This document shows, one piece after another, positions 4,716-12,977 of a DNA stretch of 13,255 nt (its first letter is position 1; each line of letters starts with the position of its first letter). The notes beneath the pieces are model-generated. The model had not been told where the DNA came from and did not search any database. It saw nothing but the letters and a program-made list of their open reading frames with translations. The DNA comes from Bacillota bacterium (GTDB lineage Bacteria; Bacillota; Clostridia; Peptostreptococcales; Anaerovoracaceae): contig JAQSXD010000047.1 of the NCBI GenBank assembly GCA_029266295.1, positions 1 to 13,255 on the forward strand, in the 5' to 3' direction. The translations under genes were made by a program, and so were the position numbers.

Positions 4716-6845
4716 ATGAATTCGGCTAAATGCAGAAAACTTGTGGAGACATTTGTTAAAGACAATCTCATATTGATCATGCCGATTCTCTTAATCGGTT
4801 TGATTTTCATTACCTGGATCTATCACAATTCGATTGCAAAAGAAATTGGCAGCGAGCAGGAGAAAACCAGGCTTATGGCACATGATGTAGACTTGCAGAT
4901 AAACAGCAGTACCCAAGCGTTAAAACAGATTGGAATCCTGCTCAGTTATTATCAATCCGACGGAAATTCAAACATTGAACTGCTCCTGAAACAATTCGTG
5001 GAAAACCAAACGGTGTTTCAATCGATCCAGCTTACAAATAAGCGGGATGATACCCAATCACCTGCCCGAATTACCCTTTCATCAGAGGAATCTGCCGTCA
5101 TAATTTCTTTACCTTCGGGTGAAATGGAGCTGACTGGGATCATTGATTTTCGTACAATTTGTTCTGAAATACTAGCAAGCCAGGGTATCGGTGACGATGC
5201 CCTTAGTATTGCCCTTATACAAGAAAAAAACAGCCCCGTCATGCTAAAAGGTTTTTCTGATCTAACAAAAATGGAAAAAGACTATTACGAAGAACTCGTT
5301 TTTAAAGCGGCAAAAAGTAACGCTTCGGATGCATACTTGAAATTTCCCGGCTATGGCGGTATCGTAACCACCGTTGAGCTCGAATCCGTTCCTTGGACAC
5401 TGATTCGCGTTAGGGATACGGAACGCCTTCACTACGCGGTAATCCCGCTGATCATCTTCCTACTGGCAAATTTGGTGATGATTATCCTATACCTTTCCAT
5501 GAGTGTGCAGCGTTCCCTAAAGATAAAACGTACGATCGAATTAAAAGATGTCAAATTAGAGTTCTTGGAATATCACGACAGATTGACAGGGGTGGAAAAC
5601 AGAGCATACCTTTATCAGAAGCTCGATTTGAAAAGCTATCTCGGATCTGCAAAAAATATGGCTTTGATCTATATCAACGTTGATAGTTTTAAGAATGTCA
5701 ATGATACATTCGGCCATTCGTTCGGGGATGAACTGTTGATTAATGTTTCCGGAATACTAAACAACTGTATGAAGGATCCCTGCAAGTTGATTCATCTTGG
5801 AGGGGACGAATTTGCATGCCTGATTCCCGATCGTAGTTACAACGAAGTGTTCGACATCATACAAGATATCCGCAATCAATTTATGGATTCCATTATTTGC
5901 TGTGGCCGAAGCATCTATATATCCATCAGTATGGGTGTTAGCATGTACCCAGACCACGGAAATGCTTTTGATACGTTGTTAAGATATGCCGACATAGCAC
6001 TTCATTCTGCAAAAGCTCAGGGAAAAAGTGCTTTTGCATTTTATGAACCCGCTATGAATCGTGCGATCGAGAAACGATTAAAAATAGAGCAGCACCTTCG
6101 CAGTACTCCTGAACATGATGAATTCTTTATTGTGTATCAACCTCAGGTATGCACCAGAAGCGGTTCTATCAGGGGCTTCGAGGCTCTTCTTCGATGGAAC
6201 AGTGATACCTTGGGCAGCGTGGATACCGAAGAATTCATCTCTGTTGCTGAGGATACTGGAATCATCGTACCCATAGGAGAATGGGTGATTCGGGAGGCCT
6301 GCAGCCAGATCGGCCATCTCAATAGGGAGAGAAATACATGCTATACACTGGCAGTTAATGTGTCACCCATTCAATTAAAAAGCCCAGGTTATTCTTCAAA
6401 TCTTAAAAAAATCCTTGAGGAAACTTCCTTTGACCCTCACCTACTTGAGATTGAAATCACTGAAAATGTCTTTATTCATCATAAGGACGGAATGATTACC
6501 GAAACATTGGAAGAGCTGCTTCGCATTGGAGTGCGTGTCGCCCTTGACGATTTTGGTACAGGATATTCCTCACTCTCTTATTTGAACAAACTGCCCATCC
6601 AAACCTTGAAGGTTGACAAAAACTTTATTAGCAATCAACGCGATCCAAAGACAAGAAGCATGCTCGAATCGATCATCATCATGGCGCATAAGCTTCACCT
6701 TTCTGTCATCGCAGAAGGCGTTGAAAAGGGAGAAGAACTCGCACTATTAAAACGACTTGACTGTGATTTTATACAGGGCTATTACTACAGCAAACCCGTA
6801 CCTTTTGATGAGATATTTTCATTAATTGTACTCTGCTGCGAATGA
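4716..6845 (+). CDS. Membrane-bound GGDEF-EAL cyclic-di-GMP protein
   Basis: The protein has 709 residues from the ATG at 4716, chosen because GGAG lies six bases upstream; an in-frame ATG at 4704 is possible. One membrane segment (about 17-37) and a second (about 242-263) bracket an extracytoplasmic sensor of about 200 residues that resembles a Cache-type fold by length, though I see no firm motif. Residues about 283-445 form a GGDEF domain with an intact GGDEF at 362-366. The usual metal-site DxD reads NVD (N321, D323), and no RxxD inhibitory site is present. Residues about 465-705 form an EAL domain with a complete catalytic set: E489 in FEALLRW, N548, E580, D611 and D612 in DDFGTGYSSL, K632, D634, E667 and Q687. 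Net activity is most likely c-di-GMP hydrolysis, with the GGDEF half possibly a GTP sensor. The last 61 bp overlap the ATPase gene on the other strand. Confidence 0.93.
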   Translation: MNSAKCRKLVETFVKDNLILIMPILLIGLIFITWIYHNSIAKEIGSEQEKTRLMAHDVDLQINSSTQALKQIGILLSYYQSDGNSNIELLLKQFVENQTVFQSIQLTNKRDDTQSPARITLSSEESAVIISLPSGEMELTGIIDFRTICSEILASQGIGDDALSIALIQEKNSPVMLKGFSDLTKMEKDYYEELVFKAAKSNASDAYLKFPGYGGIVTTVELESVPWTLIRVRDTERLHYAVIPLIIFLLANLVMIILYLSMSVQRSLKIKRTIELKDVKLEFLEYHDRLTGVENRAYLYQKLDLKSYLGSAKNMALIYINVDSFKNVNDTFGHSFGDELLINVSGILNNCMKDPCKLIHLGGDEFACLIPDRSYNEVFDIIQDIRNQFMDSIICCGRSIYISISMGVSMYPDHGNAFDTLLRYADIALHSAKAQGKSAFAFYEPAMNRAIEKRLKIEQHLRSTPEHDEFFIVYQPQVCTRSGSIRGFEALLRWNSDTLGSVDTEEFISVAEDTGIIVPIGEWVIREACSQIGHLNRERNTCYTLAVNVSPIQLKSPGYSSNLKKILEETSFDPHLLEIEITENVFIHHKDGMITETLEELLRIGVRVALDDFGTGYSSLSYLNKLPIQTLKVDKNFISNQRDPKTRSMLESIIIMAHKLHLSVIAEGVEKGEELALLKRLDCDFIQGYYYSKPVPFDEIFSLIVLCCE

Positions 6846-9505
6846 CTCTTCATCCAAATGGGAACGATTCTCTTTACGGCGATTTTGCGGAGGACATCAG
6901 CCGGGATTACCAAAGCAGCGCCACAGATTGCAAAGAAAAGTTCCTGCATTGTCAGACCCCCTGTACGGAACATACTCCCACCAAAAAAGATTAGAACAAT
7001 TTGCACAACAGCAATTATGGACATGATTAGGATAAATGCCGGATTTCTGCTGAGGTATGCTGTCAAGTTGATTCTTGGCGTTCTGGCGTTAAAGCTGTTG
7101 AATAACCCGCAGAAAATAAACAGGGTAAAAAATGCGGAATAAAAACAGATCGGATTCAGGTGATAGTGATAGAACGATTTCACAAATCCAACGGACAGAA
7201 ACAGCATGCAGATCGTGATGGTCAAAAGACCTTCAAATAATATCTGATTGATCATCCCTCCGTTTAAAACCGGCTCCTCTCTTGATTTGGGCGGTTCCTC
7301 CATATATTCTTCCAACGGTGGTTCTCCCGCAAAAGCAAGGCCTGCAAGCGTATCCATAATAATATTGACCCAAAGCATCTGAATCACTGTGATGGGTGTT
7401 TCAAAGCCGATAAAAGGCCCCACCAACGATACTCCGACGGCGCAGAGATTCATCGTCAGCTGGAATACGATGAACTTCTGAATACTTTTGAATATGGTCC
7501 TGCCGTATAGGATCGCCTTTGCAATGGAAGCGATGTTATTATCCATGATGACAATGTCCCCTGCCTCCTTTGCAACCTCCGTTCCGTCTCCCATCGCAAA
7601 CCCCACATCTGCAAGCTTCAGCGCCGGGCTGTCGTTGATTCCATCCCCTGTCATACCAGCGACCAGACCCATTTCCTGAGCCAGTGTTACAAGCCTGCTC
7701 TTGTCGGTGGGAAGCGCTCTTGCCACAATTCGAATTCGCGATAGCACTGCCTTTACCGCTTCGTCCGACAGTTGATTAAGTTCTGCGCTGGTCATAACGT
7801 TGTAATGCTCTTCTTTATCCAACAGGCCGCAGCCTTTTCCTATTGCAACGGCCGTCTCCTTATTATCTCCAGTAACCATGACCATCTGAATGCCGGCATT
7901 GGTCACCTGTCTTACCGAATGACGGGCTTCTAATCTCAGCTCATCGCGGATTCCCACGATCCCGATTAAGATCAAATCTTCTAGGCAGTCTTTTTCCAGC
8001 GGCCATTTTTCCGATGCTGCCACAACCAGCAGCCGCACTGCCTGATTTGCCAGATCCCGACGGATTTTCTCGAGTTTCTGCAGGTTGGATAAGGGCCGGA
8101 TCTTTCCCTCCTCATCATAATATCTTGTACATTTCCCAAGCAGCAGCTCAGGCGCTCCTTTGATCAAAGAAAGATCCATTGGGCCGCAGAGCCTTGCAGC
8201 AGAAAATTTATCCGTGCTGTTAAACGGGATAGAATCCAATTTAATATATTCATCCGGTTCCCGATAGATGGGCAGCACATAGTCCAATAGTGCCCGGTCC
8301 GTCATGTTGCCCCCCAGTGATTCATCACCGGCTAATACCGCGCCGGTATTAAAAAAACTGGATATCGTCATCAGATGAAACAGTTTCGAGTCTCTTCTTA
8401 ACGGGTCATTGTTCTGATAGACGTTACCGTCACCGGAAATAAAGTGACTGACAGAAAGCTTCCCCTGCGTCAGCGTTCCGGTCTTGTCCGTAAACAGGAT
8501 GTTCAGACTCCCGGCAGTTTCAATTCCCACCAGTTTCCGTACCAAAACATGATCCTTCATCATTCTCATGGTGTTGGAGGATAGTACCACGGTGATCATC
8601 ATCGGCAATCCTTCCGGCACAGCAACCACAACGATAGTAATCGCCAGAGTTAACGCATGGAGGATATGTTCTGCCATTGCAGGAAAGCTTGTCAGCTCCC
8701 GAAGGATCAAATGAGGCATAAAATGATTATTCAAAACCACATTACTGAAAAGATCTGCCATGGCCACAAGAAGAGCTGCTATGTAACCGAGCCGGCTGAT
8801 GGTGCCTGCAAGCTGTCCAAGTCTCACTTTCAGCGGGCTGTCTCGGGTTTCCTCTTGCATGGCGGCTGCCATATGGCCGTAAAACGTATTGCTGCCGACT
8901 CTTGCCACCTCCATGACGCCTTCCCCCTCGTCCACGACGCTTCCTCGGAACAATTGGTCAAAGGACAGCAAGTCCCAGTTTCTCACTGCATCAGGTACTG
9001 ACGGATTATGAGACGGTAGCTTTGCCACCGCTTTGCTCTCGCCATTTAACGCAGATTGATCTACCTTGATATTTCCCGATATCAATAACCCGTCCGCAGG
9101 AATTCTCTCCCCTGCCTGAAGCAGCACGATATCCCCAACCACAACCTCGGAGATGGAAGCAGAGACAGGTTTGCCGGAGCGCAACAGTCTGCACTGAATC
9201 TGCTCAGCCTCGTCCATCAATTTGGCAAAAGCCGCTTCACTTCCGTATTCAGATAGAGTGGAAACAAAGGTAGCAAGAAAGACTGCAATGGCAATACCCA
9301 CAGATTCCATCCAATTTGCATTTCGAAAAAGAAAAATCACATTCAGAGCCAATGCGGCCAAAAGAATTTTGATGATAGGATCACCAAAACTGCTCAGATA
9401 TTGACTGAGAAACCCCTTTCTTTTTCTTTTCTCCAGTTCATTGCTCCCGTTGGCCCTTCTTGATTCGGCTACTTCGGAGGGAATTAATCCATTGTGTTTA
9501 CTCAT
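6785..9505 (-). CDS. Calcium-transporting P-type ATPase, P2B (PMCA-like)
   Basis: This 906-residue cation pump of the inner membrane carries all P-type landmarks: actuator motif NGES (154-157), TM4 PEGLP (297-301), phosphorylation site DKTGT with Asp340, nucleotide-binding KGAPE (449-453), TGDN (545-548) and TGDGINDSPAL starting at 619. Ten membrane helices are evident, with four in the C-terminal third after TM6. TM4 Glu298 and TM6 Asn714 and Asp718 (WVNIIMDTL) match the SERCA site-II ligands. In TM5 (FQLTMNLCAV) the position of the SERCA site-I Glu is Ala689. That matches the single-site plasma-membrane type, so export of one Ca2+ per ATP is likely. No calmodulin-type extension is seen. AGGAG precedes the ATG at 9503-9505. 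The gene stands alone with its own promoter. Confidence 0.93.
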   Translation of the reverse strand: MSKHNGLIPSEVAESRRANGSNELEKRKRKGFLSQYLSSFGDPIIKILLAALALNVIFLFRNANWMESVGIAIAVFLATFVSTLSEYGSEAAFAKLMDEAEQIQCRLLRSGKPVSASISEVVVGDIVLLQAGERIPADGLLISGNIKVDQSALNGESKAVAKLPSHNPSVPDAVRNWDLLSFDQLFRGSVVDEGEGVMEVARVGSNTFYGHMAAAMQEETRDSPLKVRLGQLAGTISRLGYIAALLVAMADLFSNVVLNNHFMPHLILRELTSFPAMAEHILHALTLAITIVVVAVPEGLPMMITVVLSSNTMRMMKDHVLVRKLVGIETAGSLNILFTDKTGTLTQGKLSVSHFISGDGNVYQNNDPLRRDSKLFHLMTISSFFNTGAVLAGDESLGGNMTDRALLDYVLPIYREPDEYIKLDSIPFNSTDKFSAARLCGPMDLSLIKGAPELLLGKCTRYYDEEGKIRPLSNLQKLEKIRRDLANQAVRLLVVAASEKWPLEKDCLEDLILIGIVGIRDELRLEARHSVRQVTNAGIQMVMVTGDNKETAVAIGKGCGLLDKEEHYNVMTSAELNQLSDEAVKAVLSRIRIVARALPTDKSRLVTLAQEMGLVAGMTGDGINDSPALKLADVGFAMGDGTEVAKEAGDIVIMDNNIASIAKAILYGRTIFKSIQKFIVFQLTMNLCAVGVSLVGPFIGFETPITVIQMLWVNIIMDTLAGLAFAGEPPLEEYMEEPPKSREEPVLNGGMINQILFEGLLTITICMLFLSVGFVKSFYHYHLNPICFYSAFFTLFIFCGLFNSFNARTPRINLTAYLSRNPAFILIMSIIAVVQIVLIFFGGSMFRTGGLTMQELFFAICGAALVIPADVLRKIAVKRIVPIWMKSHSQQSTINENISSKGTGLL

Positions 9506-9575
9506 GGTCGACTCCTCATCATACGTTTTCTAAAATTAACCTTCATCGGGCATCATACCTTTTTCAAACCCGTGT

Positions 9576-9604
9576 ATTAGATCATATTCAGAGGAAGTGG
9601 ACAA
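9576..9604 (-). promoter_or_regulatory. Probable promoter of the Ca2+ ATPase gene
   Basis: On the minus strand TTGTCC (9599-9604), a 17-bp spacer and TCTAAT (9576-9581), with TG one base before the -10. The start would lie near 9569, giving a leader of about 63 bases in which I see no clear structure. Confidence 0.55.
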
Positions 9605-9636
9605 TATGTCAGAAAAACAATCAAGACCAACCTATT

Positions 9637-9669
9637 GAAAAAGCTAAGACCGCAGCCTTAGCCTTTTTC
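9637..9669. terminator. Intrinsic terminator, probably bidirectional
   Basis: GCTAAG (9643-9648) pairs with CTTAGC (9657-9662) around an eight-base loop. After one bulged base the stem continues into A5 (9638-9642) against T5 (9664-9668), closed by G9637-C9669. The run of five T follows on either strand. It ends the minus-strand methyltransferase-permease transcript about 95 bp after the permease stop and isolates the ATPase gene from it. Confidence 0.8.
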
Positions 9670-9763
9670 GATATAATTTTTAATATAATTACTGTAAATC
9701 TTTTTTGAGCTTTTCGATCTACCGCACCCTTTCGGTACGTTAATTTACCAAAATGTACGGTTT

Positions 9764-11206
9764 CTATTTGTGGTAAACCAGATCCGCTTCTTCAGGTTTG
9801 ACCATCTTCGTCTTCTTTATGAATTTATAACCGAAGTAGCAAATCAGGAAGATAAACAGACCGAAGTAGGCGACGAGGAAGCCCATGAAGGTAAAGTCAC
9901 CATAGGCATAGAACTGGCCCAAGATGATGCATACACAAAGAACAGCGGATAGAATCGGTCCAAAGGGGTACCACTTGGCTTTATATTTCAGATCCTCAAT
10001 CCGATGTCCCTGCGCAATGTAAGCACGCCGGAATGCATAGTGAGACATCGCAATGGCTAGCCAGGCGATGAAACCAGTCAAGGCAGATGCGTTGAGCAGC
10101 CAGTAGTAGACTGTATTCAGCCCGTACTCAGCAGTGAGGAAGCAAAGCGCTGCAACTAGGGTGGTGAGATTCAAAGCATAGATTGGAGTTCCCCTTTTGT
10201 TGACTTTTTTAAAGATCTGAGGAGCCTTGCCCTCTTCAGCAAGAGAATATAACATTCTGGTGGAGCAATAAAGTCCTGCATTCCCGCAAGAAAGCACCGA
10301 AGTAAGGATAACCGCATTCATCAAGGAAGCTGCAATTGCAAGTCCGGCTCTTTCAAACACAAGGGTGAATGGGCTGTAGATCAGATTTTCTACACCGGTC
10401 TTTGATAAATTCGGATCGGTGTAAGGCAGCAGAAAGCCAATTAACGCTACCGCCCCGATATAAAAGATCATAATACGCCAAAAAACGCTTTTTATAGCCT
10501 TCGGTACGGTTTTTTCCGGATGCTCCGTCTCTCCGGATGCAATTCCCACAATTTCAGTCCCTTGGAATGAGAATCCTGCAAATAGGAAACAGCCCAATAC
10601 CGCCAGACCACCTCCCACAAATGGTGCCTCTCCTACAGTCCAGTTACTAAAACCGGGAAATTCCCCTCCCATGATTCCCAGAATCATCAATACTCCCATA
10701 ATTAGAAATACGACAACTGTAACAACTTTGATGCCGGCAAACCAAAATTCGCCTTCTCCATAGGCACGAGCAGAAAAGTAATTTAGTAAATATACAAGAA
10801 CAAGAAAAATTGCACTCCAAAGGACACTATTGGCATCCGGTATCCAGAATTTAATAAGAATGCAGCTTACGACAAGTTCGACAGCAACTGTAATTGACCA
10901 GGAAAACCAATAATTCCAGCCGACGGCAAACCCAAATGCCGGGTCCACAAAACGTGTGCAGTAAGAAGAAAATGAGCCGGTGACAGGAATTTGGGTCGAC
11001 ATCTCACCAAGGCTAGTCATTAGAAAATAGACAAGGGCCCCTGTAATAATATAGGCTAGTAAAGCTCCACCGGGACCCGCTGCGGTAATGTTATAGCCCA
11101 ATGCAACGAATAGTCCGGTACCGATTGATCCTCCCAGTCCAATCATGGTGAGGTGTCTTTGTTTTAAACTTCTTTTTAAGCTGGCTTCATTTTTAGTGTC
11201 TTCCAT
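9764..11206 (-). CDS. APC-family amino-acid permease, LysP-like
   Basis: This 480-residue inner-membrane transporter has about twelve hydrophobic helices. The start LKQRHLTMIGLGGSIGTGLF (residues about 14-33) holds the unwound TM1 signature of the amino-acid-polyamine-cation family. AAGPGGALLAYIITGALVYFL and TSLGEMSTQIPVTGSFSSY closely follow the lysine-permease subgroup, as does WNYWFSWSITVAVEL. Such proteins import a cationic or neutral amino acid with protons. The ATG at 11204-11206 has a near-perfect AAAGGAGG seven bases upstream. It follows the methyltransferase gene by 91 bp on the same strand with no terminator between, so the pair is likely one operon. The subgroup call is from motif resemblance; the substrate could be lysine, another amino acid or a methylated derivative. 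Confidence 0.9.
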   Translation of the reverse strand: MEDTKNEASLKRSLKQRHLTMIGLGGSIGTGLFVALGYNITAAGPGGALLAYIITGALVYFLMTSLGEMSTQIPVTGSFSSYCTRFVDPAFGFAVGWNYWFSWSITVAVELVVSCILIKFWIPDANSVLWSAIFLVLVYLLNYFSARAYGEGEFWFAGIKVVTVVVFLIMGVLMILGIMGGEFPGFSNWTVGEAPFVGGGLAVLGCFLFAGFSFQGTEIVGIASGETEHPEKTVPKAIKSVFWRIMIFYIGAVALIGFLLPYTDPNLSKTGVENLIYSPFTLVFERAGLAIAASLMNAVILTSVLSCGNAGLYCSTRMLYSLAEEGKAPQIFKKVNKRGTPIYALNLTTLVAALCFLTAEYGLNTVYYWLLNASALTGFIAWLAIAMSHYAFRRAYIAQGHRIEDLKYKAKWYPFGPILSAVLCVCIILGQFYAYGDFTFMGFLVAYFGLFIFLICYFGYKFIKKTKMVKPEEADLVYHK

Positions 11207-11297
11207 CAGGTAACCTCCTTTAAATCATAAAATCAGATTTACTTTTTATGGTTCCTATTCAGAAAAACTAGTTCATCTTATCAGCGGTTTTATTTCG

Positions 11298-12788
11298 TTA
11301 TACAAACGTTGCCCTGACTGCAGCTTCATCGAGCTCGCCATCATCGAAAGCAATCTGATACCATTCACGATCCAACGCATCGCTAATCTCTTGAGACAGC
11401 GTCGGAGCCTTTGGATTCTCCAATATCTCTGATACGATTTCTCTGGCGTGGTCATAACTTGTTTTGGCCCCCCTTTCCTTCCATTTTTCGTAGTTCTGGC
11501 GGTCGATGATCGCTGAGGGCAGATAGGGTTCTTTCTTGAACCACTTTAATGTATGTCTAGTTGAAAGATAATCACCGTGAGAGCCCATCTCGGCAATCAG
11601 ATCTGCGGCAAGGGTTTCTTCGGAAAAATCCATTCCCCTGGTAATCCTATGTGCCATTCCGCAGATTTCATTGTCGATGACCAGTTTTTCAAGGCTGAAG
11701 GTATTACAAAAATCCAACATACCTGGCCCTGATATAATATCAATTCCCGCCATTGCAGCCAGGATACCGCTAACCGCACTTTCCAGTCCGGCCTGAGAAT
11801 CGCAGCGCTTTGCATCACTCAGGCAAGCATAGGTATGAACAGGCATTCCGTAGTATTTGCCCATCTGGGAACAAGCCCCCGCAATCATGCTGGTTTCAAT
11901 TGAATTTAGAGAGGTAGTCATATTCTTCATGTCAAAAAACATAGGCGCACCGCCATAGATCATGGGATTTCCGGGGTTAATCAGTTGGGTCAGCACAATA
12001 CCGCTGAGGGTCTCAACCGTATGAAGAAGAACGGAACCGGCGAGGGTAGCGGGAGATGCTGCACCAAGCAGCGGTACAGAAATGGTTTCAATGGGCATTC
12101 CATATGTGGCAGCGTCCACTAGATTACGGCAGCTGACCTCAGTCCATTTCAAAGGAGGGATGGATGTAATATCAAGAACGGCGCGCGGCTTTTTCCGAAG
12201 TTCTTCAAAGCCTCCGGCGTCAGCGGCAAGAAGTGCCCGAATGGCTTTCACTCCGTCAGCGGAGTATGCACCCGTGATGAAAGGCTTGGTGGAATGTTTC
12301 AGCAATGCATAGACTCTGAAACTATCCCCGATGTTTTTCGGTATGTCATAAGGAGTAAGGGCTGTAGCAAGCAGATCCACATGAGGCAGGGCTTCGCAGA
12401 CTTTAGCAATCTTGACAAGATCCTCCGCAACGGCTTCTCTTGCTGTTTCTCCGTCAGACTCCAGCATACGAATTCCGGATGAGCCCGGGTCAAAATAAAC
12501 ATTCCCTTGCCCTAATACGGCGGATGGCTTTCCATCCCTGCTGTAGAGTGTAAAAGATGAGGGTGCATTTTTGACGGCAGTCTCGATCATTTGAGGAGGG
12601 ATTTTCACAATTTTCGTCTGAAAGTCTACCTTTGCACCGCTTTGGGCAAAAATCTTCAAGACTTCCTCCCCTTGGAAATAGACTCCCGTATTTTCCAATA
12701 GCTCCAGGGCTTTTTCATGAATGGTGGAAATCTGATCATTTGAAAGCATTCTGAGCTGTGGCTGATCCTGGTATGAAAATTTCTCCAT
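11298..12788 (-). CDS. MttB-superfamily (trimethylamine methyltransferase-like) corrinoid methyltransferase, non-pyrrolysine
   Basis: The 496 residues match the usual length of the MttB superfamily. Recognisable pieces are the N-terminal IHEKALELLENTGVYF, the barrel segments NVYFDPGSSGIRML, HSTKPFITGAYS, VPLLGAASPATLAGSVLLH, NPMIYGGAPMFFDMKN, the region HTYACLSDAKRCDSQAGLE (318-335) and the C-terminal MGSHGDYLSTRHTLKWFKKE. No in-frame TAG occurs, so there is no pyrrolysine. Characterised non-Pyl relatives demethylate quaternary amines such as glycine betaine, proline betaine and carnitine, passing the methyl group to a corrinoid protein. The ATG at 12786-12788 is chosen because AAGGAGAGG lies just upstream; in-frame sequence continues upstream but without a ribosome binding site. 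No corrinoid protein or reactivase is in the window, so the partner must be encoded elsewhere. The permease downstream suggests an amino-acid-like substrate. Confidence 0.88.
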   Translation of the reverse strand: MEKFSYQDQPQLRMLSNDQISTIHEKALELLENTGVYFQGEEVLKIFAQSGAKVDFQTKIVKIPPQMIETAVKNAPSSFTLYSRDGKPSAVLGQGNVYFDPGSSGIRMLESDGETAREAVAEDLVKIAKVCEALPHVDLLATALTPYDIPKNIGDSFRVYALLKHSTKPFITGAYSADGVKAIRALLAADAGGFEELRKKPRAVLDITSIPPLKWTEVSCRNLVDAATYGMPIETISVPLLGAASPATLAGSVLLHTVETLSGIVLTQLINPGNPMIYGGAPMFFDMKNMTTSLNSIETSMIAGACSQMGKYYGMPVHTYACLSDAKRCDSQAGLESAVSGILAAMAGIDIISGPGMLDFCNTFSLEKLVIDNEICGMAHRITRGMDFSEETLAADLIAEMGSHGDYLSTRHTLKWFKKEPYLPSAIIDRQNYEKWKERGAKTSYDHAREIVSEILENPKAPTLSQEISDALDREWYQIAFDDGELDEAAVRATFV

Positions 12789-12792
12789 AACA

Positions 12793-12801
12793 CCTCTCCT
12801 T
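12793..12801 (-). promoter_or_regulatory. Ribosome binding site fixing the methyltransferase start
   Basis: AAGGAGAGG on the minus strand lies four bases before the ATG at 12786-12788. Upstream in-frame ATG codons have no such site. Confidence 0.7.
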
Positions 12802-12897
12802 ATATTCTGAAAAGTCTTACAATTACTCGACTTAATCATATTCAAAAAAGATTGGTGATTATAGGAAATGTTTTTGTTGTTCTTGTAGTATTTATTG

Positions 12898-12923
12898 CAA
12901 AAGTGCTGGTTCCAGCTCTTTTG
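12898..12923. repeat. Interrupted inverted repeat at the 5' end of the methyltransferase transcript
   Basis: CAAAAG (12898-12903) and CTTTTG (12918-12923) flank GCTGG (12905-12909) and CCAGC (12912-12916), with a symmetric T-T mismatch between the two pairs of arms and a two-base centre. Eleven of twelve positions per arm pair. It lies just downstream of the predicted start, so it is either a DNA operator or a 5' hairpin in the mRNA. Confidence 0.6.
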
Positions 12924-12932
12924 GAAGACAAA

Positions 12933-12941
12933 ATTATAGCA
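12933..12941 (-). promoter_or_regulatory. Extended -10 promoter of the methyltransferase-permease operon
   Basis: The minus strand reads TGCTATAAT, a perfect extended -10. The -35 is weak: TTGTAA inside the large dyad is the best match, at a 19-bp spacing. Transcription would begin near 12926, leaving a leader of about 137 bases. A second TATAAT at 12858-12863 lacks a usable -35. Confidence 0.55.
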
Positions 12942-12953
12942 ATATTTTATTGC
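12939..12953. promoter_or_regulatory. Inverted repeat GCAATA-N3-TATTGC between -10 and -35
   Basis: GCAATA (12939-12944) and TATTGC (12948-12953) form a perfect six-base dyad with a three-base centre. It abuts the -10 on one side and the larger dyad on the other, filling the promoter spacer. Confidence 0.5.
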
Positions 12954-12977
12954 TTGATTACAAATTTTTGTAATCAA
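12954..12977. promoter_or_regulatory. 24-bp dyad covering the -35 region of the methyltransferase promoter
   Basis: TTGATTACAAA (12954-12964) and TTTGTAATCAA (12967-12977) are perfect eleven-base arms around a TT centre. Size and position suit an operator for a dimeric regulator not encoded in the window. It also touches the T-tract of the HD-GYP terminator. Confidence 0.6.

Noticed and set aside
9460..9708. 82-residue plus-strand open frame over the ATPase start
   Set aside because: It runs antisense through the ATPase start, its promoter and the terminator hairpin, with no ribosome binding site or recognisable protein.
9744..9777. Inverted repeat TTTACCA...TGGTAAA around the permease stop as a terminator
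   Set aside because: The arms are only seven AT-rich bases with a 20-base loop and no T-run. The hairpin at 9637-9669 is far stronger.
11298..12788. Pyrrolysine-containing trimethylamine methyltransferase
   Set aside because: The reading frame has no internal TAG; it ends in TAA and is full length without read-through.
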